From the NCBI RefSeq assembly GCF_900104615.1, contig NZ_LT629939.1, positions 2,115,519 through 2,178,666 of the forward strand: 63,148 nt of DNA, in the 5' to 3' direction. Every line of letters begins with the position of its first letter. The stretch's first letter is position 1. The notes under the pieces are model-generated. The model did not search any database and had not been told where the DNA came from. It saw only the letters and a program-made list of their open reading frames with translations. The translations under genes were made by a program, and so were the position numbers. This stretch comes from Merdimmobilis hominis. Lineage in GTDB: Bacteria; Bacillota; Clostridia; Oscillospirales; Ruminococcaceae. Below, one piece after another: positions 56,450-63,148 of this stretch.

Positions 56450-57673
56450 ATGACAGAGCCAATAAAAAAACCGGAGGTTCTTGCCCCTGTAGGGGATTCG
56501 GAACGGCTGGCGGCCGCCATCCGCTATGGGGCGGACGCGGTGTACCTGGGGGGCAAGCAATTCGGAATGCGGGCAAACCCCGCCAATTTTGATCAGGATG
56601 AACTGCGGGATGGGGTTGCACTGGCCCACAAGCATGGGGTAAAAGTTTATCTGACCTGCAACACCCTGCCCCTTAACCGGGAGATCCCGGAGCTTCCAGA
56701 CTTCCTGCGCTATGCCAGGGATGTGGGGGTGGATGCCCTCATCGTCGCCGATGTGGGGGTGCTGATGGAGGCCAAACGCACGGTGCCGGAGGTGGACATC
56801 CACATTTCCACCCAGGCAGGGGTGGTCAACTACCTCACCGCCACCGAGCTGTACCGCCTGGGGGCAAAGCGGGTGGTGCTGGCCCGGGAGCTCTCCATCG
56901 AGGACGTGAAATACATCCGGGACCACACCCCGCCGGAGCTGGAGATTGAAGCCTTTGTCCATGGGGCGATGTGCATGTCTTTCTCCGGCCGGTGCCTCTT
57001 GTCCAACTACATGACCGGCCGGGATGCCAACCGGGGCGAATGTGCCCAGCCCTGCCGCTGGTCCTACCACCTGATGGAGGAAAAGCGCCCCGGCGAGTAT
57101 TTCCCCGTGTTCGAGGACGAGCGGGGCAGCTATATCCTCAACGCCAAGGACCTTTGCATGGTTGAACATATCAAGGAGTTGGTGGACGCCGGTGTCACCT
57201 CCCTTAAAATTGAGGGACGAGCCAAATCCGCTTACTATGTGGGGGTGATCACCAACGCCTACCGGGCGGCGGTGGATTTGTACGCTCAAAACCCGGGGGA
57301 GTTCCAGCTTCCCCAGTGGATTGCCGATGAAACCCGCAAGGTCTCCCACCGAGAGTATTCCACAGGGTTCTACTTCGGCCGGCCGGACCAGTGTTATAAG
57401 AGCGGCGGCTATGTGCGGGAATGTGACATCGTTGCCAATGTGGATTCCTGGGAGGATGGCCTTTTGACCTTGACCCAGCGCAACTACTTTAAGCCCGGTG
57501 ACCGGGTTGAGGTGCTGGAACCCAAATCCCAGCCGGTGGAGCTGACGGTGGAAAAAATCCTTTCCCTGGAAGGGGAGGAGTTGGACGCCGCCCGCCATCC
57601 TATGCAGAAGATTCAGATTCCATGCAGCCGGACCTTTGCCCCCGGCTCCATTGTCCGCAAAGACAAGGAGTAG
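56450..57673 (+). CDS. Peptidase U32 family protein
   Basis: The 407-residue U32 protein (collagenase-like, now linked to tRNA or cofactor hydroxylation and prephenate-like oxygen-independent reactions in relatives such as TrhP/RlhA) has the N-terminal TIM-barrel EVLAPVGDSERLAAAIRYGADAVYLGG, the signature EIEAFVHGAMCMSFSGRCLLSNY, Cys cluster GECAQPCRW and SLKIEGRAKSAYYVG. AAAGGGGA precedes ATG 56450. The mltG-U32 pairing is common in Firmicutes. Confidence 0.94.
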   Translation: MTEPIKKPEVLAPVGDSERLAAAIRYGADAVYLGGKQFGMRANPANFDQDELRDGVALAHKHGVKVYLTCNTLPLNREIPELPDFLRYARDVGVDALIVADVGVLMEAKRTVPEVDIHISTQAGVVNYLTATELYRLGAKRVVLARELSIEDVKYIRDHTPPELEIEAFVHGAMCMSFSGRCLLSNYMTGRDANRGECAQPCRWSYHLMEEKRPGEYFPVFEDERGSYILNAKDLCMVEHIKELVDAGVTSLKIEGRAKSAYYVGVITNAYRAAVDLYAQNPGEFQLPQWIADETRKVSHREYSTGFYFGRPDQCYKSGGYVRECDIVANVDSWEDGLLTLTQRNYFKPGDRVEVLEPKSQPVELTVEKILSLEGEELDAARHPMQKIQIPCSRTFAPGSIVRKDKE

Positions 57674-57678
57674 GGCCG

Positions 57679-57854
57679 GTGAAGCGGTTTGAATACAAAA
57701 TGGTGGATTTGAGCCCCACTTGGTCTTTGGACCCGGAAAAAAGAACGCAGAGTACCTGGAACGCTTGGACAAGCTGGGCCGGGAGGGATGGATGCTGATC
57801 TCCGGGAATGAGAATTGGAAATACTCCCTGTTTGTGCGGGAGATGGAAGAATAA
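57679..57854 (+). pseudogene. Frameshifted DUF4177-like small gene
   Basis: Reading from GTG 57679 (AAGGAG eight bases upstream) gives KRFEYKMVDLSPTWSLDPEK. Shifting by -1 in the A6 run at about 57737-57742 gives NAEYLERLDKLGREGWMLISG, NWKYSLFVREMEE and a TAA at 57852. Together they match the small DUF4177-like pattern (KYEYK...EGWEL). A single-base insertion or deletion in the A-run explains it; a sequencing error or slippage is also possible. Confidence 0.55.
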
Positions 57855-57859
57855 CTATA

Positions 57860-57906
57860 GAGGCAAGGGTCATTCCCCAACAGGGAAAGGCCCTTGCCTT
57901 TCTCTT
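57860..57906 (+). terminator. Terminator after the DUF4177-like gene
   Basis: AGGCAAGGG / CCCTTGCCT stem with loop, then TTCTCTTTT. Confidence 0.85.
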
Positions 57907-58014
57907 TTCCCCCAATCCCCTTTTTACAGGTTCCTGGAAGAATTTTCTACGGAAAACCGCCCCATTTTGTGGAACGCTAAACAGGATGAACCGTTGTAAA
58001 AGGGGAGTGATTGG

Positions 58015-59412
58015 ATGAGCAAAGACCGCGGCCGGTCAAAAACCGGGGTGGATCTGGGGAAAGACAGCATTGGGAAACTGCTGCTGCGGTTGTCCCTGCC
58101 TGCTATTTTAGCCCAATTGACCAATGCATTGTACAGCATTATCAACCGTATGTATCTGGGCAACATTCCGGGGCAAAGCCATTTAGCCCTTTCCGCCCTG
58201 GGAGTCTGTATGCCGATTCTGATATTGATTACCGCGTTCAGCTCCCTGGTGGGAATGGGCGGTGCGCCGCGGGTCTCTGCCCACATGGGCGAGGGGGACT
58301 ATGCTGGTGCGGAGCGGATTCTTGGCAACTGTTTTACCACTATCCTGCTGATTTCCGCTGCCATCACCCTTGTGCTGCAGCTGTTTATGTCTCCCATCCT
58401 ACAGATGTTCGGCGCCAGCGGCGAGACTCTGCCCTATGCCACAAGTTACCTGCGGATCTACTCCTTAGGCACCGTCTTTATGCAGATTGCCCTGGGGATG
58501 AACTTTTTCATCAGCGCCCAGGGCTTTGCCAAAACCAGCATGATCACCATTCTGTTGGGGGCAGGGCTCAACATCATTCTTGACCCTATCCTGATTTTTG
58601 GGATGGGTATGGGTCTGCCGGGGGCTGCTTTGGCTACAGTCATTTCCCAGGGGGTTGCCGCTGCCTGGGTGATGGGGTTTCTGCTGGGGCCCAAAACCCA
58701 GCTGAAAATCCGCAGGGAAAACATGCCCATACGCTGGAAGATCCTAGCCCCGGTGCTTCTTTTGGGGCTTTCACCCTTTGCAATGCAGTCCACGGAGGGC
58801 TTGGTCAGCATCGCCTTTAACATCCGCCTGCGGGATATGGGCGGCGATGTGGCCGTGGGGGCGATGACCATCCTGACCAGCATCCTCCAGGTGGGGATGA
58901 TGCCGGTTTCTGGCATGGGCCAAGGGGCCCAGCCCATCCTGAGCTTCAACCTTGGCGCCCGAAAAGCCGACCGGGTCAAGGAGGCATTCCGCATCCTGCT
59001 GTTTTCCAGCCTGGGGTGGTCAGTCACTTATTGGGCCGTCTTAATGTTGTTCCCCGGGTGGTTTGCCGGCCTTTTTTCCAGCGACCCGGCCCTCTTGGAA
59101 ACGGCGGTCTGGGCCATGCGGATTTATCTGGCCGCCCAGTTTATCAGCGGGGCACAGATCGCCTGCCAGCAGACGCTGGTGGCGGTGGAGCAGGCAAAAG
59201 CTTCGCTGTTCCTGGCACTGCTGCGCAAACTGTTTCTGCTGGTGCCGTTGATGTTCATCCTGCCAAGCATTGCTGGACTGGGGCTCACCGGTGTGTTCCT
59301 CGCCCAGCCCACCGCCGACCTGGTGGCCTTTACTATCACGGCCCTGGTGTTCTACACCAGATTTAGCCGAGTACTCCGCGGGCTTCGGGAGGGGCGCGTC
59401 CAGGAGGAATAG
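58015..59412 (+). CDS. MATE family efflux transporter
   Basis: This 465-residue, 12-helix MATE antiporter has the N-terminal LGKDSIGKLLLRLSLPAILAQLTNALYSIINRMYLGNIPG and GLGGAPRVS-like GMGGAPRVSAHMGEG. The second half carries MPVSGMGQGAQPILSFNLGARKADRVKEAF. The usual substrates are cationic drugs or metabolites exchanged for Na+ or H+. AAAGGGGAG precedes ATG 58015. It is monocistronic and ends at a perfect terminator. Confidence 0.95.
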   Translation: MSKDRGRSKTGVDLGKDSIGKLLLRLSLPAILAQLTNALYSIINRMYLGNIPGQSHLALSALGVCMPILILITAFSSLVGMGGAPRVSAHMGEGDYAGAERILGNCFTTILLISAAITLVLQLFMSPILQMFGASGETLPYATSYLRIYSLGTVFMQIALGMNFFISAQGFAKTSMITILLGAGLNIILDPILIFGMGMGLPGAALATVISQGVAAAWVMGFLLGPKTQLKIRRENMPIRWKILAPVLLLGLSPFAMQSTEGLVSIAFNIRLRDMGGDVAVGAMTILTSILQVGMMPVSGMGQGAQPILSFNLGARKADRVKEAFRILLFSSLGWSVTYWAVLMLFPGWFAGLFSSDPALLETAVWAMRIYLAAQFISGAQIACQQTLVAVEQAKASLFLALLRKLFLLVPLMFILPSIAGLGLTGVFLAQPTADLVAFTITALVFYTRFSRVLRGLREGRVQEE

Positions 59413-59444
59413 GGGACTGCTATCAAATTTTAGCAAGCATTTTG

Positions 59445-59475
59445 GACAGGCGCGTGAAAACGCGCCTGTCTTTCT
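59445..59475 (+). terminator. Terminator after the MATE gene
   Basis: Perfect 10-bp stem GACAGGCGCG / CGCGCCTGTC around TGAAAA, then TTTCTG. Confidence 0.85.
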
Positions 59476-59914
59476 GTTTCCAAGCCTTGCTGAGGGCCCC
59501 TGTTTTTCAGCGCCCAATTGCCAGGCTGCCACTGCACAAAGCCGAGGGACAGCCTCTTCCGGCACCAGGGTCCGTTTGCGGCAAGAGGTTGCCGCGACTG
59601 GATGCAAAGAGCACTGTGGGAATGCCAGTTTTTCCACACCGCGCGGTGGGGAAAATCCCCAATGGATGGGAGGGGATCCAACCTTTAGGTGGTTGTTTCT
59701 AAACAATTTGAAAAGGAATATTTTCCCAAATTTGGTAAAGGTGGGAGAGGGATAATTGCGAAAAAACAATAAAATTCGACATATGGTTTGGGGCGAATGA
59801 ATGTTCTTTCATGTCCATTTTATGCGGGTTGGCATGGTTTTGCACCCAATCTGCTCCAGGAAGGGGGAAGGAAAAAAAGCCCGGGATTTTTTTGGGAAAA
59901 GTGTGGACACACTA

Positions 59915-59943
59915 TTGCAATTTCCTTATACCACATGTATAAT
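59915..59943 (+). promoter_or_regulatory. Promoter of the dcw (mraZ) operon
   Basis: TTGCAA (59915-59920), 17 bp, TATAAT (59938-59943). Confidence 0.7.
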
Positions 59944-59953
59944 TAGAACAACA

Positions 59954-59981
59954 GTGGTGAAAAGTGGGTAAAAGTGGTTTG
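59954..59981 (+). promoter_or_regulatory. MraZ-binding repeats (three GTGG boxes)
   Basis: GTGGTGAAAA, GTGGGTAAAA and GTGGTTTGAA follow one another with starts at 59954, 59964 and 59974, a 10-bp period, one DNA turn. They lie just downstream of the promoter and match the GTGG-type MraZ boxes that the protein uses to repress its own operon. Confidence 0.75.
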
Positions 59982-60007
59982 AAAATTGCAAGAAGGGGGC
60001 GGAAAGA

Positions 60008-60427
60008 ATGTTGATCGGCGAGTACCAGCATACGCTGGATCCCAAAGGCCGCGTCAACTTCCCCGCCCGTCTGCGGGAATCGCTGGGCTCCACCTTTATC
60101 ATCACCAAAGGGCTGGACAACTGCCTGTATGTCTATTCCATGGAGGAATGGAAGGTGCTGGAGGATAAGATCCGTGCCCTGCCCATGAGCAAATCCCGCA
60201 ACTTGCAGCGTTTCTTTTTTGCTGGGGCCGCTGAAGCGGAGCCGGATAAGCAGGGCCGGGTGCTCATTCCCGCCCATCTGCGGGAGTACGCCGGCCTCAC
60301 CAAAGACGTAACGGTGATCGGCGCGTCGGTGCGGGCGGAGATCTGGGACAGCGAACGTTACCAGTCCAGCTGTGAGGAACTGACCAGCGACTCCATCGCC
60401 GAGTCGATGGATGAACTGGGATTTTAA
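60008..60427 (+). CDS. mraZ: Transcriptional regulator MraZ
   Basis: MraZ, an AbrB-fold double-psi protein of 139 residues, is the first gene of the division and cell-wall cluster. The two repeats are seen as LDPKGRVNFPARLRESLG and DKQGRVLIPAHLREYAGL, the conserved DPKGR/DKQGR motifs. It binds GTGG repeats upstream of its own gene (three are present at 59954-59981) and represses the cluster. The start is ATG 60008. rsmH follows 28 bp later. Confidence 0.96.
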   Translation: MLIGEYQHTLDPKGRVNFPARLRESLGSTFIITKGLDNCLYVYSMEEWKVLEDKIRALPMSKSRNLQRFFFAGAAEAEPDKQGRVLIPAHLREYAGLTKDVTVIGASVRAEIWDSERYQSSCEELTSDSIAESMDELGF

Positions 60428-60455
60428 CAAACGAAGGGAAAACGGAGGGGAAAAG

Positions 60456-61409
60456 ATGGAATTCAGCCATGTGCCGGTGCTCCTGGAGGAGTGTATTCAG
60501 GGCCTTGCCATCCGGCCCTCCGGCATCTATGTAGACGGGACCGCCGGCGGGGCAGGCCATTCCCGGGAGATTGCCAAGCGCCTGGGGCCCCAGGGGCGGC
60601 TCATCGCCATTGACAAGGATCCGGACGCCGTCGCCATCGCGGGGGAGCGGCTTCGGGAATTCCCCCAGGCCACAGTGGTGCAGAACGATTTCGCCAACAT
60701 CCCCCTGGTTCTGGATGAGCTGGGTATTGACCGGGTGGACGGCATCCTCTTGGATTTGGGGGTGTCCTCCCACCAGCTGGACACTGCGGAGCGGGGCTTT
60801 TCCTACAACTTTGACGCCCCGCTCGACATGCGGATGAGTCAGAGCGGCCTATCTGCCTACGACATTGTCAACACCTACTCGGTGGAGGACATCACCCGCA
60901 TCCTGCGGGAGTTCAGCGAGGAAAAATTCGCCTACCGCATCGCCCAGAACATTGAGAAAGCCCGGCAGCAAAAACCGGTGGAAACCACCTTTGAACTGGT
61001 GGAGATCATCAAGCAGTCCATCCCGGCGGCGGCGCGCAGGGAAGGGGGCCATCCGGCCAAACGGACTTTCCAGGCGCTGCGGATCGCTGTCAACCAGGAG
61101 CTGGATCACCTGTCCATCTGCCTGGACGACGCTTTTGAACGGCTTGCCCCCGGCGGCCGGTTCGCCGTCATCACCTTCCACTCCCTGGAGGATAGGATGG
61201 TGAAGCAGAAATTCGCCGCCTTGGCCAAAGGCTGTATCTGCCCGCCGGACTTCCCGGTGTGCGTCTGCGGCCACAAACCCCGGGCCAAGCTGGTCAACAG
61301 AAAGCCCATTGAGGCCACAGCGGAGGAATTGGCTGCCAACAAGCGCAGCCACAGTGCCAAGCTGCGGGTCTGCGAACGGCTCCCGGAAGGGGAAGAGCAA
61401 CAAGGATAA
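60456..61409 (+). CDS. rsmH: 16S rRNA (cytosine(1402)-N(4))-methyltransferase RsmH
   Basis: The 317-residue SAM-dependent enzyme (formerly MraW) methylates N4 of C1402 in 16S rRNA. Motifs are HVPVLLEECIQGL at the N-terminus, YVDGTAGGAGHSREIAKRL (SAM-binding), LDLGVSSHQLD, RGFSYNFDAPLDMRM and RKPIEATAEEL near the end. ATG 60456 follows GGAGGGG. The frame is open upstream into mraZ, but homology starts at MEFSHVPVL. Confidence 0.97.
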   Translation: MEFSHVPVLLEECIQGLAIRPSGIYVDGTAGGAGHSREIAKRLGPQGRLIAIDKDPDAVAIAGERLREFPQATVVQNDFANIPLVLDELGIDRVDGILLDLGVSSHQLDTAERGFSYNFDAPLDMRMSQSGLSAYDIVNTYSVEDITRILREFSEEKFAYRIAQNIEKARQQKPVETTFELVEIIKQSIPAAARREGGHPAKRTFQALRIAVNQELDHLSICLDDAFERLAPGGRFAVITFHSLEDRMVKQKFAALAKGCICPPDFPVCVCGHKPRAKLVNRKPIEATAEELAANKRSHSAKLRVCERLPEGEEQQG

Positions 61410-61476
61410 TAAGTGCCTGGACACAACCTCCAGGGACGTATCATAATCATTCGGATGAGAAAGAGAGGGACTTATC

Positions 61477-61965
61477 TTGGATTACGCAAGACAAAGCACG
61501 GCTTATGATCTATCCCGCTATGAGCAGCATCTGCGGCCTCAGCCGCCGGAACTTCATGTGGTTGGCAGGGGCAATTCCCGGGCGGCGGCCAACCGCGCCC
61601 TCGGCCTGCGGCTCGCCTGCACCGCGCTGGCGGTGGTCTCAATGCTGGCGGTGATGCTGTATAACAATGCCATCCTCACCGAACTCACCGAGGAATACAA
61701 CGCCCAAAGCACCAGATATGAGGAGCTGAAAAGCGAAGGGGTGCGCCTGCAAAGTGAATTGGAAGGGAAGATGAGCCTGCGCAACGTGGAGGATTACGCC
61801 TCTGCCAACATGGGCCTTTCCAAAACCGAAGCTTACCAGATTGAATATGTCCAGCTCAACAAAGGCGACCGGGTGGTGCTTGCCCAAAGCCCGGCAAATG
61901 CGGGGCCGTGGGGACGGATCCAAGAGGGGTTCCAAGCTTTTTTGGAATACCTGATGCCAAATTAA
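61477..61965 (+). CDS. ftsL: FtsL-like cell division protein
   Basis: The 162-residue bitopic protein has a cytoplasmic N-terminus, one membrane helix (LRLACTALAVVSMLAVMLYN, about residues 46-65) and an extracellular coiled coil (LTELTEEYNAQSTRYEELKSEGVRLQSELEGKM) with a tail. Position between rsmH and a PBP is that of ftsL in the dcw cluster, so it probably links FtsB/DivIC to the septal PBP. TTG 61477 is the start; AGAGGGA precedes it. Confidence 0.9.
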   Translation: MDYARQSTAYDLSRYEQHLRPQPPELHVVGRGNSRAAANRALGLRLACTALAVVSMLAVMLYNNAILTELTEEYNAQSTRYEELKSEGVRLQSELEGKMSLRNVEDYASANMGLSKTEAYQIEYVQLNKGDRVVLAQSPANAGPWGRIQEGFQAFLEYLMPN

Positions 61966-61986
61966 AATACCTATGATACAGCTAAG

Positions 61987-62022
61987 AGTTAAGAGACTTT
62001 CATCTTAGCTCTTAATTTCTTT
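61987..62022 (+). terminator. Hairpin with T-run between ftsL and the PBP gene
   Basis: TTAAGAG / CTCTTAA stem with 13-base loop followed by TTTCTTTTT. It looks like a weak terminator or attenuator inside the cluster. Confidence 0.5.
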
Positions 62023-62062
62023 TTGGCGGAAAACGCTCTCACCGCCCAATGGAGGAACGAAC

Positions 62063-63148
62063 ATGGCAAATGCTCCCAGCAATAAAATGCAGCGTCGGAT
62101 CCAGGTGATCTTGTTTTGTATGGCGGTGGTGGGATTTTCCATCCTGCTGGGCCGGCTTTATTATTTGCAGATTGTCGAAGGGGATAAATATCAAAAGCTG
62201 GCCCTCTCCCAACAGATGCGCTCCACCACCATCAGCGCCGAGCGGGGGGAGATTTTAGACACCAACGGCAAGGTGCTGGCCCGCAGCGCCCAGGTGTGGA
62301 ACGTGATCCTCTCCCCGGCGGATGTGAAGGACGATGCCCAGCTGAACCAAGTGGCGGACTTTTTGTCCGAGCTATTGGATGTGGATCGGCAAAAGATCAT
62401 CGACAAAGGCAAAAACAAAAAAATGTACTACGAGCGGGTCAAATCCAAGGTGGAAAAGGATGTGGCCGACCAGATCACCCAGTTCTGCGTCGACAACAAG
62501 ATCACCTGCATCAACCTGGAGGAGGACACCCGCCGCTACTACCCCTATGGCCATTTGGCGTCCACTGTGCTGGGCTTTACCGGCAGCGAAAACAAGGGCG
62601 CCTATGGCCTGGAAGCCTATTATGACAAGTATTTGAGCGGTACCCCCGGCCGTGTGGTGGCAGCGAAAAACGCCTGGGGCTCCGACCTGCCCTACCGCTA
62701 CCAACAGCTTTACGACGCCCAGGATGGATGCTCCATCGTGCTGACCATCGACGAGGTGGTTCAGCACTTCCTGGAGAAACACCTGGAGACCGCCGTCACC
62801 GAGCACAACGTCCAAAACCGGGCGGCGGGGATTGTGATGAACGTCAAAACCGGCGAGATTTTGGCCATGGCCACCAAGCCGGACTTCGACCCCAACGAGC
62901 CGCTGGTCATCGCCGACCCCAAAACCGCGGCCGCCTTGGAGGAACTGAAAAAGACCGCTACCGATGAAGAGTATGCAAAAGCCCTCCAGGAAGCCCAGTT
63001 TGTCCAGTGGAACAACAAGGCGGTCCAGGAGCCCTACGAGCCCGGTTCGGTGTTTAAAATCATAACCGCCGCTGGGGCTTTGGAATCGGGCGCGGTCCAC
63101 GGCGGAGATGTGTTCAACTGTCCAGGTTACCACATTGTGGCGGGCCGC
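62063..63148 (+). CDS. Penicillin-binding protein 2 family (FtsI/SpoVD type), truncated by window end
   Basis: The first 362 codons are present, with no stop before the window ends. It has a short cytoplasmic tail, a transmembrane helix (VILFCMAVVGFSILLGRLYYLQ), the PBP dimer domain (LSQQMRSTTISAERGEILDTNG, YPYGHLASTVLGFTG, GAYGLEAYYDKYLSG), then the start of the transpeptidase domain with the SXXK motif in EPGSVFKIIT. It cross-links septal or spore-cortex peptidoglycan. GGAGG precedes ATG 62063. In Clostridia the second PBP in this cluster is often SpoVD or FtsI; the C-terminal PASTA part that would decide this is beyond the window. Confidence 0.92.
   Translation, partial: MANAPSNKMQRRIQVILFCMAVVGFSILLGRLYYLQIVEGDKYQKLALSQQMRSTTISAERGEILDTNGKVLARSAQVWNVILSPADVKDDAQLNQVADFLSELLDVDRQKIIDKGKNKKMYYERVKSKVEKDVADQITQFCVDNKITCINLEEDTRRYYPYGHLASTVLGFTGSENKGAYGLEAYYDKYLSGTPGRVVAAKNAWGSDLPYRYQQLYDAQDGCSIVLTIDEVVQHFLEKHLETAVTEHNVQNRAAGIVMNVKTGEILAMATKPDFDPNEPLVIADPKTAAALEELKKTATDEEYAKALQEAQFVQWNNKAVQEPYEPGSVFKIITAAGALESGAVHGGDVFNCPGYHIVAGR

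Larger units (their letters stand above)
59413..60007. other. Intergenic region between the MATE gene and the dcw cluster
   Basis: It contains the MATE terminator (59445-59475), the mraZ promoter (59915-59943) and MraZ boxes (59954-59981). Between 59476 and 59914 I see no gene, RNA or repeat that I can support. Confidence 0.5.

Noticed and set aside
57730-57750. Programmed -1 frameshift at the A6 run of the DUF4177-like gene
   Set aside because: The codon phase does not match the X XXY YYZ rule for tandem slippage; an indel is simpler.

Overview
The window is about 63 kb of GC-rich chromosomal DNA from a Gram-positive, probably spore-forming member of the Clostridia. An Oscillospiraceae/Ruminococcaceae-type genome is my best guess. 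This rests on the gene content: an FMN-riboswitch-controlled RibU, a SAM-I riboswitch on metK, RecD2, LysO encoded as two genes, DUF951, CotF-like coat proteins, an Fe-S-type serine dehydratase and SpoVD/FtsI in a dcw cluster. I see no rRNA, tRNA, CRISPR array or prophage. Genes are dense, lie mostly on the + strand, and are separated by clear intrinsic terminators.

Layout. 1-8.2 kb: end of sdaAA, mnmA, a polar amino-acid ABC transporter (3 genes), a GNAT enzyme, a NodB-type deacetylase, a glycerophosphodiesterase, the split LysO pair (minus) and sfsA. 8.3-19.9 kb: a membrane protein of unknown function, a DUF2752 gene without a normal start codon, an esterase, rarA, a PPOX-like protein, a GNAT and an S1-domain protein (minus), DUF951, then prfA-sua5-coaE-lytic transglycosylase-M18 aminopeptidase. 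20-32.5 kb: rpoBC, rpsL-rpsG-fusA and tuf, each with its own near-consensus promoter and with hairpins in the leaders. 32.7-35.7 kb: FMN riboswitch with two ribU-like genes, then SAM riboswitch with metK. 35.7-48 kb: vanW, a P-loop kinase, a lipoprotein, recD2-comF-mreB, a secreted CAP protein, two coat-like proteins, mscS and pcrA. 48-51.6 kb: the interrupted gene described next. 52-57.9 kb: tmk, a DUF2156 protein, a GNAT, 5-FTHF cycloligase, mltG, a U32 peptidase and a frameshifted small gene. 58-63.1 kb: a MATE pump, then the start of the dcw cluster (mraZ, rsmH, ftsL, a penicillin-binding protein that runs off the end).

The most important discovery is a 2,719-bp intervening element at 48558-51283. 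It splits a cysteine-rich protein gene into a 5' part (48109-48564) and a 3' part (51278-51616). The element is bounded by a direct repeat ACAGGTG. It carries lrgA, lrgB, a 35-codon ORF and a large serine recombinase that ends 24 bp from the right repeat. Precise excision at the repeat would rejoin the two parts in frame into a 262-residue protein. A mother-cell-sigma-like promoter (CATACAAT) precedes the gene. This has the architecture of a skin-like, developmentally excised element, here with an lrgAB cargo that would be co-transcribed with the truncated gene until excision.

Other points of note are two candidate non-coding RNAs with a promoter and terminator but no gene (minus strand upstream of rpoB; + strand upstream of pcrA), hairpins throughout the str operon, and three 10-bp-spaced MraZ boxes.
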